Shown one piece after another: positions 32,995 through 40,933 of a DNA stretch of 64,000 nucleotides. The position numbers and the translations under genes are program-made. The notes under the pieces are model-generated. The model was not told where the DNA came from. It ran no database searches and was given only the letters and a program-made list of their open reading frames with translations. Location of the stretch: assembly GCF_014042345.1 (NCBI RefSeq), contig NZ_JACEZT010000006.1, forward strand, positions 248,001 through 312,000. Direction: 5' to 3'. The number at the start of each line of letters is the position of its first letter. Within the stretch, counting starts at the first letter, position 1. The DNA is from Rugamonas brunnea (lineage in GTDB: Bacteria > Pseudomonadota > Gammaproteobacteria > Burkholderiales > Burkholderiaceae_D).

Positions 32995-34479
32995 ATGCAA
33001 GCGTTTGCCCGACAACTGTGCCGCACCAAACCCGTCGCCGCTGAATCCGCGGCTGATACGGGCCCTGAACGCTCCGCCCATGGCCTGGGCCGCACGCTGG
33101 GCCTGTTCCCGCTCACCATGATCGGCGTGGGCGCCACCATCGGCACCGGCATTTTCTTCACGCTGGTGGAAGCCGTGCCCAAGGCCGGACCGTCCGTGAT
33201 CCTGGCCTTCCTGCTGGCGGCGCTAACGGCCGGCCTGACGGCGCTGTGCTACGCGGAGCTGTCGTTCCGCATCCCGGCGGCCGGCTCCTCATATTCGTTC
33301 GCCTACGCCACCGTGGGCGAATTCGCCGCCTTCATCATGGCCGCCTGCCTGCTGCTGGAATACGGCCTGGCCGCCAGCGCCACGGCCATCGGCTGGTCGG
33401 ATTACCTGAACAACTTCCTGGTCAACGCCTGCGGCTGGCATATCCCGGCCGCGCTGCGCTCGCCCATGTTCGCCTCCGGCCCGCACGGCACGGAATTCCA
33501 TCCGGGCGCCATCAATCTGCCGCCCATGATCCTGGTGGCCATGTGCGGCTACCTGCTGTTGCGCGGCACGAAGGAGTCGGCCACGGCCAACGCGGTGCTG
33601 GTGCTGGTCAAGCTGGCCATCATCATCTTCTTCGTCGTGATCGCGTTTTCCGGTTTCGACGCATCCAACTTCCATCCCTTCTTCAACGCCGACAACAGCA
33701 AGGGCTACGCGGGCATGGCAGGGGTGACGGCCGCCGCCGGCACCGTGTTCTTCTCCTTCATCGGCATCGACACCATCGCCACGGCGGGCGAGGAGGTCAA
33801 GAACCCCAAGCGCAACGTCCCCATCGGCATCCTGGCGGCGCTGGCCATCGTCACCGTGTTCTACCTGTTGGTGGCGGTGGCCGCCGTGGGCGCCCAGCCG
33901 GCCCGCATGTTTGACGGCCAGGAGGCGGGGCTGGCCGTGATCGTGCAGAACGTGACGGGCAAGGCGTGGCCGGCGCTGGTGCTGTCGGCCGGCGCGGTGG
34001 TGTCCGTATTCTCCGTCACGCTGGTGACGATCTATGGCCAGACCCGCATCCTGTTCGCCATCTCCTGCGACGGGCTGATTCCCAAGACCTTCCAGCGCGT
34101 GCACCCGCGCACCCTGGCGCCGGTCAGCAACACGCTGATCGTGTGCGTGGTGGTGGGACTGACGGCCGGGCTGGTGGACGCCACCTTCCTGTGGGACATG
34201 GTGAGCATGGGCACGCTGACGGCCTTTATCGTGGTGGCCATCGCCGTGCCGGTGATGCGGCGCAAGGGCATCGGCGCCGATGTCGACGGCTTCCGCGTCC
34301 CGTTCGGCCCCTACCTGGTGCCGGCGTTGAGCATCGTGGCCTGTCTGTTCATCATGAAGGATTTGTCGCCCGCCACCTTCCACGTGTTCTTCGTGTGGAT
34401 GGGCGTGGCTGTGGCGGCGTATTTCGCCTACGGCTTGCGCCATTCGCGGCTGCGCGTGCCGCTGCCTGGGGCAGTGTAA
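32995..34479 (+). CDS. APC-family amino-acid permease of the lysine-type operon
   Basis: A transporter of about 494 residues with roughly 12 membrane segments and the APC unwound-TM1 motif GVGATIGTGIFFTLVEA. FFSFIGIDTIATAGEEVKNPKRNVP and TIYGQTRILFAISCDGLIP match the other permease in this window (16102) closely, placing both in the cationic-amino-acid group. The ATG at 32995 is preferred over 32974 because AGGA lies nine bases before it. It follows the D-2HG dehydrogenase gene by 68 bases, so it is probably in the same operon, and a lysine or aminoadipate substrate is a reasonable guess. Confidence 0.83.
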   Translation: MQAFARQLCRTKPVAAESAADTGPERSAHGLGRTLGLFPLTMIGVGATIGTGIFFTLVEAVPKAGPSVILAFLLAALTAGLTALCYAELSFRIPAAGSSYSFAYATVGEFAAFIMAACLLLEYGLAASATAIGWSDYLNNFLVNACGWHIPAALRSPMFASGPHGTEFHPGAINLPPMILVAMCGYLLLRGTKESATANAVLVLVKLAIIIFFVVIAFSGFDASNFHPFFNADNSKGYAGMAGVTAAAGTVFFSFIGIDTIATAGEEVKNPKRNVPIGILAALAIVTVFYLLVAVAAVGAQPARMFDGQEAGLAVIVQNVTGKAWPALVLSAGAVVSVFSVTLVTIYGQTRILFAISCDGLIPKTFQRVHPRTLAPVSNTLIVCVVVGLTAGLVDATFLWDMVSMGTLTAFIVVAIAVPVMRRKGIGADVDGFRVPFGPYLVPALSIVACLFIMKDLSPATFHVFFVWMGVAVAAYFAYGLRHSRLRVPLPGAV

Positions 34480-34517
34480 GCGCCGGCGTCAGCGCTGGTG
34501 TCAGCGGCCCGATGGCG

Positions 34518-34709
34518 TCAGTCGCGGCTGGCGGCCCGGCGCCGCCATGCCGGTTCGCACAGCACGCGCGCGATCACCGCGTCGGGCACGCCGAGCTTGG
34601 CCATGAAATGGGCGGCGGCGCGCATGCCGGACACCTCTTTCAAGGCGATACCGGCATCGACCACCTTGTCGAGGTTGTGTTTGGGCGTATCGTTTTGTTG
34701 CGTGGCCAT
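34518..34709 (-). CDS. Small conserved-looking protein (63 aa), paralogue of the one at 40608
   Basis: A 63-residue soluble, helical protein of no recognised family. It is real in my view because GGAGA lies about seven bases before the ATG, and because a second gene in the window (40608-40799, same strand) encodes a protein of identical length that aligns without gaps over the last 48 residues. The shared pattern is VD-x2-IAL ... G ... FM-x4-VP-x2-V-x2-RVL-x2-P-x2-RR. The basic Arg-rich C-terminus could bind nucleic acid or a protein partner. Function unknown. Confidence 0.7.
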   Translation of the reverse strand: MATQQNDTPKHNLDKVVDAGIALKEVSGMRAAAHFMAKLGVPDAVIARVLCEPAWRRRAASRD

Positions 34710-34880
34710 GATTCATTCTCCACTACGGGAATTGTAATGGAACTGCCTGTTCTTTGATCTGGGGCAAATCCTGCCGTGCGCGAGGTGGGGGAACGCGGCA
34801 TCGCCTCGCGCTTGGCGTCAGGGCCCGGCATGGCGTAAGATCGCGCTCCCGAAACTATCCTCGCGTTTGCAGCTACAGTT

Positions 34881-35411
34881 ATGGCGGAAGAAAAGAAAGA
34901 GCCGTGGATGACCCACATGGCGCTGGCGACGGTGATCCTCGCCGTGGGCGCCACCTTGTCGACCTTCAAGGGCGGCGGTTATTCGACCCAGAGCGTGATC
35001 AACCAGAGCCTGGCGTCCGACCAGTGGGCCTTCTATCAGGCCAAGAGCACCAAGCAGCACCTGCATGAACTGGTGATCGACCAGTTCCGCCTGCAGGCGA
35101 TGACGTTGCCGGCCGGCAGCCCGGCGGCCCAGGCCTACGACAAGAAAATCTCAGATTACCAGGCCCAGACCGAGCGTTACGTGCAGGAAAAGAAGAAGAT
35201 CGAAGCCGAGGCACGCTCCTTCGAGGCGATCCGTGATAACGCCAAGCAGCGCGGCAAGCCGTTCGGCATCGCGGTGATCTTCCTGCAAGTGGCCATCCTG
35301 CTCAATTCTATCGCCGGTCTGATGAAGGCCAAGCGGATCTGGTTCACGTCGATTCCTATCGGTCTGGTTGGGCTGGCGTGCTTCCTGGATGGTTTCCTGG
35401 CATTGGTATAA
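34881..35411 (+). CDS. DUF4337 membrane protein
   Basis: A 176-residue protein matching the DUF4337 family: an N-terminal membrane segment (HMALATVILAVGATLST), a region with SDQWAFYQAKSTKQHL that is conserved in the family, a charged coiled-coil (about residues 90-130, KKISDYQAQTERYVQEKKKI) and two C-terminal membrane segments (IAVIFLQVAILLNSIAG; IPIGLVGLACFLDGFLALV). It ends shortly before a tRNA gene and is likely monocistronic. Function unknown. Confidence 0.85.
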   Translation: MAEEKKEPWMTHMALATVILAVGATLSTFKGGGYSTQSVINQSLASDQWAFYQAKSTKQHLHELVIDQFRLQAMTLPAGSPAAQAYDKKISDYQAQTERYVQEKKKIEAEARSFEAIRDNAKQRGKPFGIAVIFLQVAILLNSIAGLMKAKRIWFTSIPIGLVGLACFLDGFLALV

Positions 35412-35505
35412 GCACCACGGAGCCAGCACGGAGCGCGCGCCGCTGCCGGACGAGGGAGATGGGCGTTGGCCAGGGCTGGAAAACTGGTGATTTTGACTAT
35501 GCCTG

Positions 35506-35514
35506 TGCTAGAAT
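35506..35514 (+). promoter_or_regulatory. Extended -10 promoter of tRNA-Leu
   Basis: TGCTAGAAT is an extended -10 element ending 11 bases before the first base of the tRNA, so transcription would start about five bases upstream of the mature 5' end. No well-spaced -35 is seen; TTGACT at 35493 is too close. Confidence 0.55.
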
Positions 35515-35525
35515 CTCGCCTCGCT

Positions 35526-35612
35526 GCCCGGATGGTGAAACTGGTAGACACTGGAGACTTAAAATCTCCCGCTCGTAAGGGCGTGCCGGTTCGATTCCGG
35601 CTCCGGGCACCA
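35526..35612 (+). tRNA. tRNA-Leu (TAA)
   Basis: An 87-base tRNA with acceptor arms GCCCGGA/TCCGGGC, a D-arm region GATGGTGAAACTGGTAGAC, anticodon stem GGAGA/TCTCC with loop CTTAAAA (anticodon TAA), a long variable arm (CGCTCGTAAGGGCG) and T-arm GCCGGTTCGATTCCGGC. The CCA end is encoded. The long variable arm confirms a class II tRNA and so leucine. Confidence 0.97.
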
Positions 35613-35643
35613 GATACACGCTAAAAAATCCACGAAAGTGGCG

Positions 35644-35677
35644 AAACCCGCATGCCGGAGAGGTCTGCGGGTTTTTT
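35644..35677 (+). terminator. Terminator after tRNA-Leu
   Basis: AAACCCGCA (35644-35652) pairs with TGCGGGTTT (35666-35674), followed by a T-run to 35677. It starts 31 bases after the tRNA CCA end. Confidence 0.88.
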
Positions 35678-35757
35678 GTTGCCTGTCGTTAGTGCATCGA
35701 TATCAAAAAGATATTTAGTTGCAGTTCTTTACTATTCGTTATTGTTCTGGTAACCTG

Positions 35758-35773
35758 CTTAAGTTGACTTAAG
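35758..35773. promoter_or_regulatory. CTTAAG palindrome upstream of a PEP-CTERM gene
   Basis: CTTAAGT-TG-ACTTAAG has perfect 7-base arms around two bases. It lies 102 bases before the PEP-CTERM gene at 35876, in an AT-rich stretch. The same CTTAAG core sits in the palindrome at 14544 before another PEP-CTERM gene. Confidence 0.5.
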
Positions 35774-35875
35774 AATTCTTCGGCTGCGTGATGCGCTCGT
35801 TACTTGAAGTGCATTTGTGCGGATAACTTGTAGTCCAGTGATGCCAACAAGGCAACCAACAAGAAAGGCCACTCA

Positions 35876-36532
35876 ATGAAAGTAAAAGCACTCGTCAGCA
35901 CCTTCGTTTTTGCCGGTCTGTGCGCGGCTGGCGCGCCAGCCATGGCGCTCAACCTGGCTTGCACCGGCGTATCGGTGCATAACGCTTCCCGTAACGACGT
36001 GACCCTGGTTGGCGATATCGCCGACGGCTGCGACATTGCCACCGTCAATCCCCAGCAGGGCGCGAGCGGCAACTCCAGCGGTTTCGCCGACAACTTCGGC
36101 AACGGCTGGTCGCTGCTGAGCAAGGTGACCGGTTCCAGCGTGGCCTCCGCGACCACCACGGCCACTTTCGGCGGTGTCGATTACAAGATCAACTTCACGG
36201 AAACGCCGGGCAGCGGCACCAAGAAGGGCACCTGGACGATCAACGTCAGCAAGCCCGTCACCGTCGACCTGGTGTTCGCCCTGCACGCATCCAACCGTAG
36301 CGGCGCTTTCTTCTTCGACAATCAAGTGTTGACCAGCTCGTCGCTGGGCAACGCCGGCACCTGGGCCATCAACTGGGTCAATGCCGGCGGCCAGGTGCCG
36401 AACTTCTCCAACCTGACCATCTTCGCCCGCGACCAGCACGTGAGCCCTGTACCTGAACCTGAAACCTATGCCATGCTGCTGGCCGGTTTCGGCCTGGTCG
36501 GTTTCATGGCCCGTCGCCGCAAGCAAAAGTAA
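35876..36532 (+). CDS. PEP-CTERM protein of the NF038132 type
   Basis: A 218-residue exported protein with signal peptide (MKVKALVSTFVFAGLCAAGAP), two Cys in the early mature region (NLACTGVS and DGCDIA), a beta-rich core and a C-terminal sorting signal VPEPETYAMLLAGFGLVGF followed by MARRRKQK. The overall layout fits my recollection of the NF038132 PEP-CTERM family rather than the FxDxF proteins at 14.6-15.8 kb. It is probably processed by a genome-encoded exosortase outside the window. It is monocistronic, with a terminator just downstream. Confidence 0.85.
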   Translation: MKVKALVSTFVFAGLCAAGAPAMALNLACTGVSVHNASRNDVTLVGDIADGCDIATVNPQQGASGNSSGFADNFGNGWSLLSKVTGSSVASATTTATFGGVDYKINFTETPGSGTKKGTWTINVSKPVTVDLVFALHASNRSGAFFFDNQVLTSSSLGNAGTWAINWVNAGGQVPNFSNLTIFARDQHVSPVPEPETYAMLLAGFGLVGFMARRRKQK

Positions 36533-36576
36533 TCGGTATGGAAGGGCGGCCAGGCTGCCCTCACCGTATTCTGACT

Positions 36577-36613
36577 GAAACGCCCCATGCGCTCGCATGG
36601 GGCGTTTCGTTTT
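36577..36613. terminator. Terminator between PEP-CTERM gene and DUF1501 gene
   Basis: GAAACGCCCCATGC (36577-36590) pairs perfectly with GCATGGGGCGTTTC (36595-36608) around a four-base loop, then GTTTT follows. It lies between convergent genes and may serve both. Confidence 0.85.
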
Positions 36614-36625
36614 GGGCTGCTGCAC

Positions 36626-38026
36626 TCAGACAAAGCCCAGATTGTGGGTCGAAGGCGCGTAATTCTTCAGGTTGGGCAACACGGTCAGCAAGTCGCTGTC
36701 GGTCACGCCCATCCAGCTGCCTAGCGTGGCCGCGTACTGGTCGACCGAGGTGGTGGGCAGCAAGCGGCCCTGGCCGACATCATCCGGCCCGTCGGCAGCC
36801 ACGGCCGGCGGCACGCCGTAGTAGCGCTGGCCGTGGACGGCGCCGCCGAGCACGAAGTGCATGCTGCCCCAGCCGTGGTCGGAACCGTCGTTGTTGACCG
36901 TCAGCGTGCGGCCGAAGTCGGATGCCGTGAACGCGGTCACGTTGGCGGCCACGCCCAGCTCCACCGTGGCGGCGTGGAAGGCGGCCATGGCGTCGGCCAC
37001 GCTGGTCAACAGGCCGGGGTGGACCGTGTTCAGGCCGTCGTGGTTGTCGAAGCCGCCCAGCGACACGAAGAACACTTGCCGCCGCGCGCCGATCGCGCCG
37101 GCGCTGCCTATCATCCGGGCCACCATGTGCAACTGGCTGGCCAGGTCATTGTTGGCGGGGAAGGGCGTGTTGATGGCCGGCCCGCTGGCCAGCGCGGCGC
37201 TCAGGGTGCTGTTGGCATCGAGCGCGCGCCGCGTCACGCGCGTGTACTCCTGCTCGAACAGGTGGATGCCGGGCTGGGTCACCAGCGCTTGCAGCGCCGT
37301 GCTGGCGGCGGCCGAGCCGTACAAGGGCTTTTGCAGCGCGCCCAGGGGCACCGGGCCGTCGGCCGTGATCTGGTATTGCACTGCCGTATTGCCGGACATG
37401 AAGACGGCGTTGCCCGAGACGTTGACGCAGGTGAAGGTCGCATTGCCATTGCCTGAGACGAACAAGTCCCCCATCCGCCCGCCCCAGCCCGACATCGCGC
37501 CTTCCGGCGCCGACGCCTGCCAGAACGATTGCTGGTCGTTGTGCGAGAACAGTTTGGGCGGCAGCGGCACGCTCTTGTTGGTGTATTGCAGCTTGGTGGT
37601 CGGCTGCACCAGCGTGCCCACGTTGAGCAGCACGCCCAGCTTGCCGGCGTTGAACAGCGGCAGCAGCGGCGCCAGTTCCGGCGCCAGCGCGTACTGGCGC
37701 TGGAAGCCGCCGGCGTCGACGGGCGCGGCCAAAGGCGCCAGCACGGTGCCGTCCAGGCTGGCGCGGCTGTAGGCGAGGCCGGGGCGCAGGTTGTAATAGG
37801 CGTTGTAGTTGGCGCTGTCATACGGCACCAGCGTATTGCCGTAGTCGTTGCCACCGTACAGGAAGACGCAGACGATGGCCTTGTAATCGCTGGCCGTGGC
37901 GGCAGAAGCCTCGGCCATGGCGGTCAGGTTCAGCATCCACGGCGTGGCGGCGCCGGCCACGGACAGGGCCGAGGCCCGTTGCAAAAAGGCGCGCCGGGAG
38001 GCGTTGAGCGTGTGATCGCGGGTCAT
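36626..38026 (-). CDS. DUF1501 protein, Tat-exported
   Basis: A 466-residue DUF1501 protein (alkaline-phosphatase-like fold) with a Tat-type leader (SRRAFLQRASALSVAGAA). Family stretches include IVCVFLYGGNDYGNTLVPY, SHNDQQSFWQ, VFFVSLGGFDNHDGLN and TASDFGRTLTVNNDGSDHGWG, the last carrying possible metal-binding His/Asp residues. It follows the DUF1800 gene by nine bases, the usual partner arrangement. Both are secreted or periplasmic proteins whose biochemical role is not established. The DUF1800 partner here is frameshifted, while this gene is intact. Confidence 0.88.
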   Translation of the reverse strand: MTRDHTLNASRRAFLQRASALSVAGAATPWMLNLTAMAEASAATASDYKAIVCVFLYGGNDYGNTLVPYDSANYNAYYNLRPGLAYSRASLDGTVLAPLAAPVDAGGFQRQYALAPELAPLLPLFNAGKLGVLLNVGTLVQPTTKLQYTNKSVPLPPKLFSHNDQQSFWQASAPEGAMSGWGGRMGDLFVSGNGNATFTCVNVSGNAVFMSGNTAVQYQITADGPVPLGALQKPLYGSAAASTALQALVTQPGIHLFEQEYTRVTRRALDANSTLSAALASGPAINTPFPANNDLASQLHMVARMIGSAGAIGARRQVFFVSLGGFDNHDGLNTVHPGLLTSVADAMAAFHAATVELGVAANVTAFTASDFGRTLTVNNDGSDHGWGSMHFVLGGAVHGQRYYGVPPAVAADGPDDVGQGRLLPTTSVDQYAATLGSWMGVTDSDLLTVLPNLKNYAPSTHNLGFV

Positions 38027-38035
38027 GTCGGCCTC

Positions 38036-39798
38036 CTATTTCAGCACCAGGAACTCGGGCGCGGCCAGCACCAGCAGCACGGCCGTGCGCACGCGATTCA
38101 GGCGCCGCGCGTCGCTGCCGGACGGCATGGCGTTGAGCACGCCGAGCATCAATGTTTGCGTGGCGCTGCCGAGCTGGCCGGCGGCCAGCACCGTGTTCAG
38201 TTCCGCCAGCAGGGCGCTGGCGTTGTCGGCCTGCGGCAGCCAGGCGCTGTAGTCGGGCAGCACGTCGCCCACGCCCACGGCCACCACGCGCTGCATGAAG
38301 TTGAGGTAGCCGATCACGGACGACTCGTTGGCGATCTGGAATTCCGGCGCCACCAGCCCGGCGGCGGCGATGCCGCTGTTGGGCGGCACGTAGCCGGGCC
38401 GGAAGAAGTTGAACACGGTGGGCGAGCGCAGCGGACTTTGCCCGAGCCGGGTGGCCGGGTTGCTGGTGTTGCCGATGCCCCAGCTGTCGGTGGCGGAGCT
38501 GGCCTTGCAGGCGTGCGCCCAGCCGGTGAAGCGCAGGATGGGCTCGCGCAGCTTGCCTTCGCCCGTGGTGGCGGTGGATACGGCGGCCCGCGCTTCAGGA
38601 TCGAGCAGCACGGCCTTGATCACAGCCCGCAGGTTGCCGCGCACGTGCTGGCCATCGTCGTTGAAGGCGGCCGCCACCCGCGCCACATAGGCCGGGCTGG
38701 GGTTGCTGGTGACGAGGCGCTGGATCAGCTGGCGGCCGATGAACGGGCCCACGTTGGGATGGGCGTAGATAATGTCGAGCGCGGCTTGCAAGGCGTCGGC
38801 GCCGCTCAGGCCGGACGGCACCGTGTGGCCGAGGAAGGTGGAGGCGCCGGTCTCGTGGCGGGCCGGGTACTGGCGCATGGGGCGGCGGATGAAGTCGGGC
38901 GTGGCCGTGCTGGTGCCAGCCAGGTCCACGTCCCAGCCGGTGAAGATGCGGGCCAGGCCGCTCACGTCGTCCGGGCCATAGGTGTAGACGGGCGCGCCAT
39001 CTGCCAGCTTGGGCGTGCCGTCCGCGTTCAGTTGCACCAGGCCGATGGTGAACAGTTGCATCAGCTCGCGCGCGTAGTTCTCGTCCGGATGCGAGCCGGT
39101 GGCGGGATTGGCCTTGCTGTTGCCCGGAAGGTGAGGAACTGGCCCATGGCCACGCTGGTGGAGACGGCGCCCAGCAGTGCGCGGTAATTGCCGAAGGCGT
39201 GCGCTTCGAGCAGGTCCAGCCAGGCGGCGGCCGAGAACGCGCGCCAGCCCAGGCCGACCAGGCCGTCGATGGCGACCACGATGAGCTCGGACAGCGCCAG
39301 CGTGACCCGCTGGCGCAGCGTGTCGGGCGAGGCGATCAGCTTGCGCCAGGCGGAGGCGTCGAAGCCCGCTTCCGTGTTCTTGTAACCGCTGGCGTTGTAG
39401 CCCTTGGCCACCAGCCAGTCCCAGCGCGTGCCCGAGGCGGGCAGGGCGAACTGGGCGTCGAGCCAGCCCGCATAGCCGAGCTGCTGGACGGCGGCGATCT
39501 GCGCCCGTTCGCAGCCCATGGCGGCCTGGGCCAGGAAGCGGGCCGCGTCGGCGTCGCTGATGGCATCGGCGCGGATGACGGTGCCCAGTACGCTGGCGCG
39601 GGGCGGTGGACTGTCGGCCGCGCCGGGGCTGGTTCCGCCGCAGGCAGCAAGCAGGGTGGCCGCCGTGATGGCGGTGGCAGTGGCGGCGACTGGCGTGGCT
39701 GGCGGCGCCGGAGGTGCGGAGGGTGCCGGTAGTGCGGTTTGTCCGGCGTCTGCGGCGTGTGCGGACGGCGCCGGTGGCGCGGAAACGGGAGCTGGCAT
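38036..39798 (-). pseudogene. DUF1800 gene with a frameshift
   Basis: The DUF1800 protein is split between two frames. From 39798 the first frame gives an exported leader (ATAITAATLLAACGG, lipobox-like), then DADAARFLAQAAMG and LALSELIVVAIDGL, up to AMGQFLTF. The sense then continues in another frame as GNSKANPATGSHPDENYARE through to the stop at 38036. The junction is at about 39125-39132 and fits loss of one base before the Gly codon. Without the shift the product would be about 586 residues. It could be a genuine mutation or a sequencing error. GAGGA precedes the ATG at 39798. The gene is followed by its usual partner DUF1501. Confidence 0.8.
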
Positions 39799-40082
39799 GG
39801 CTGGTCCTCATCGATCGGGAAACGGGACAGCGAAGGGGATTACCAGAAAAAATATATACCAGTTTCGCGGGCTTGCTCAGCGGTGTTACACGGCTGTTAC
39901 ACACGGCTTGCGTGGCGCTTGCGCGGCGCCGGTGCGCTGTAGCTCACAAGCAACACTGGCCGGTGGTGGCGAGGCAGGCGACGCTATACAGAAGTGCCGG
40001 CTGGCGTTAATCTGTTTGAAACATTCGACGCCCGGCGGCAAGGCGCGCGACGCGGTGGCACACGGTGAGGGAGGCAAGCTGC

Positions 40083-40595
40083 ATGGCATTACACTTGAGC
40101 GTGATCGGCTGGCTGCACACCCTGGCGTCCCTGTATGCGCTGGGCGCGGGCGCGCTGGTGCTGTCCGAGCCCAAGGGCGACCGGGCCCACAAGCGGGCCG
40201 GGCGCCAGTATCTGGTCGCGGCGGCGGTGGCCAATCTGAGCGCGCTGGCCATCCACAAGCTGGGCGCTTTCCACCTGTTCCATGTGTTCGCCCTCGTTTC
40301 CCTCGCTTGCCTGGTGCTGGCGTTTTGTTGCGCCCGCCTGCAGGCGCCGCGCCGCAACTGGCTGCGCACCCATCTGAGCGCCATGCTCTTCAGCTATTAC
40401 CAGTTGGTGGCGGCCCTGGTCCACGAGGTGTTCACGCGCGTGCCCATGCTGGAGACGCGCCATTTCCCGCTGGTGTACACGCAAGGACTGGCGCTGCTGG
40501 CGTTCCTGATGACGGTGTCGTATTTCTGGGGCCGCACGGCGCCCAGCGCGCCCTCGTCGCGCATCTACGACCAGCAGCCGACGACGGGGCAGTGA
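40083..40595 (+). CDS. DUF2306-like integral membrane protein
   Basis: A 170-residue membrane protein with four or five hydrophobic segments: SVIGWLHTLASLYALGAGALVL, QYLVAAAVANLSALAIHKLG, HLFHVFALVSLACLVLAFC, SAMLFSYYQLVAALVHEVF and LALLAFLMTVSYFWG. Conserved-looking His residues fall in or near several helices (WLH, IHKL, FHLFHV, LVHE), as in DUF2306/haem-binding-like membrane proteins. The ATG at 40083 is preferred, with GAGGGAGG about eight bases upstream. It is monocistronic and convergent with the small gene at 40608. Function unknown. Confidence 0.75.
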   Translation: MALHLSVIGWLHTLASLYALGAGALVLSEPKGDRAHKRAGRQYLVAAAVANLSALAIHKLGAFHLFHVFALVSLACLVLAFCCARLQAPRRNWLRTHLSAMLFSYYQLVAALVHEVFTRVPMLETRHFPLVYTQGLALLAFLMTVSYFWGRTAPSAPSSRIYDQQPTTGQ

Positions 40596-40607
40596 GGTGG
40601 GGAAAGC

Positions 40608-40799
40608 TTAGTTAGCGCGGCTGGCGCTGCGGCGCTGGGATGGCATGCCCAGCACGCGTTTGACGACCTGCAGCGGCACCTGGGCCGATTCCATGAAGAC
40701 CCACGCGTTGGCCGCACCCATGCGCGCGTCGAGCGCGATGGCCTGGTCCACGATGCTGGCCATTTCGGTGTTGCGGCGGGGAGGGTGTGCATTGTCCAT
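40608..40799 (-). CDS. Small protein (63 aa), paralogue of the one at 34518
   Basis: A 63-residue helical protein with no recognised family. It aligns without gaps over its last 48 residues to the 63-residue protein at 34518-34709, with shared VD, IAL, G, FM, VP, RVL, P and RR positions. GAGG precedes the ATG. An in-frame Met at codon 13 (MASIVDQAIAL) is a possible alternative start. The neighbours differ from those of the other copy, which argues for dispersed paralogues rather than operon function. Confidence 0.68.
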   Translation of the reverse strand: MDNAHPPRRNTEMASIVDQAIALDARMGAANAWVFMESAQVPLQVVKRVLGMPSQRRSASRAN

Positions 40800-40933
40800 G
40801 GTGGCCTCGTTGACGGATACGCGATGAGCGAAGCTGTCATTTTACTACGTCATGATTCAAAAAGTTAACGTTGTCGTATCAATCCTGTTACATTTTCGGC
40901 ATTTAAGCGACAGTTACTTGCTGAATGCAATGG

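Noticed and set aside
34754..34767. FNR-like box TTGATCTGGGGCAA before the DUF4337 gene
   Set aside because: Only the first half-site matches; GGCAA is a poor second half, and there is no functional link to anaerobiosis.
35526..35612. tRNA-Leu as an integration site of a genomic island
   Set aside because: No integrase is nearby and I saw no direct repeat of the tRNA 3' end in the window.
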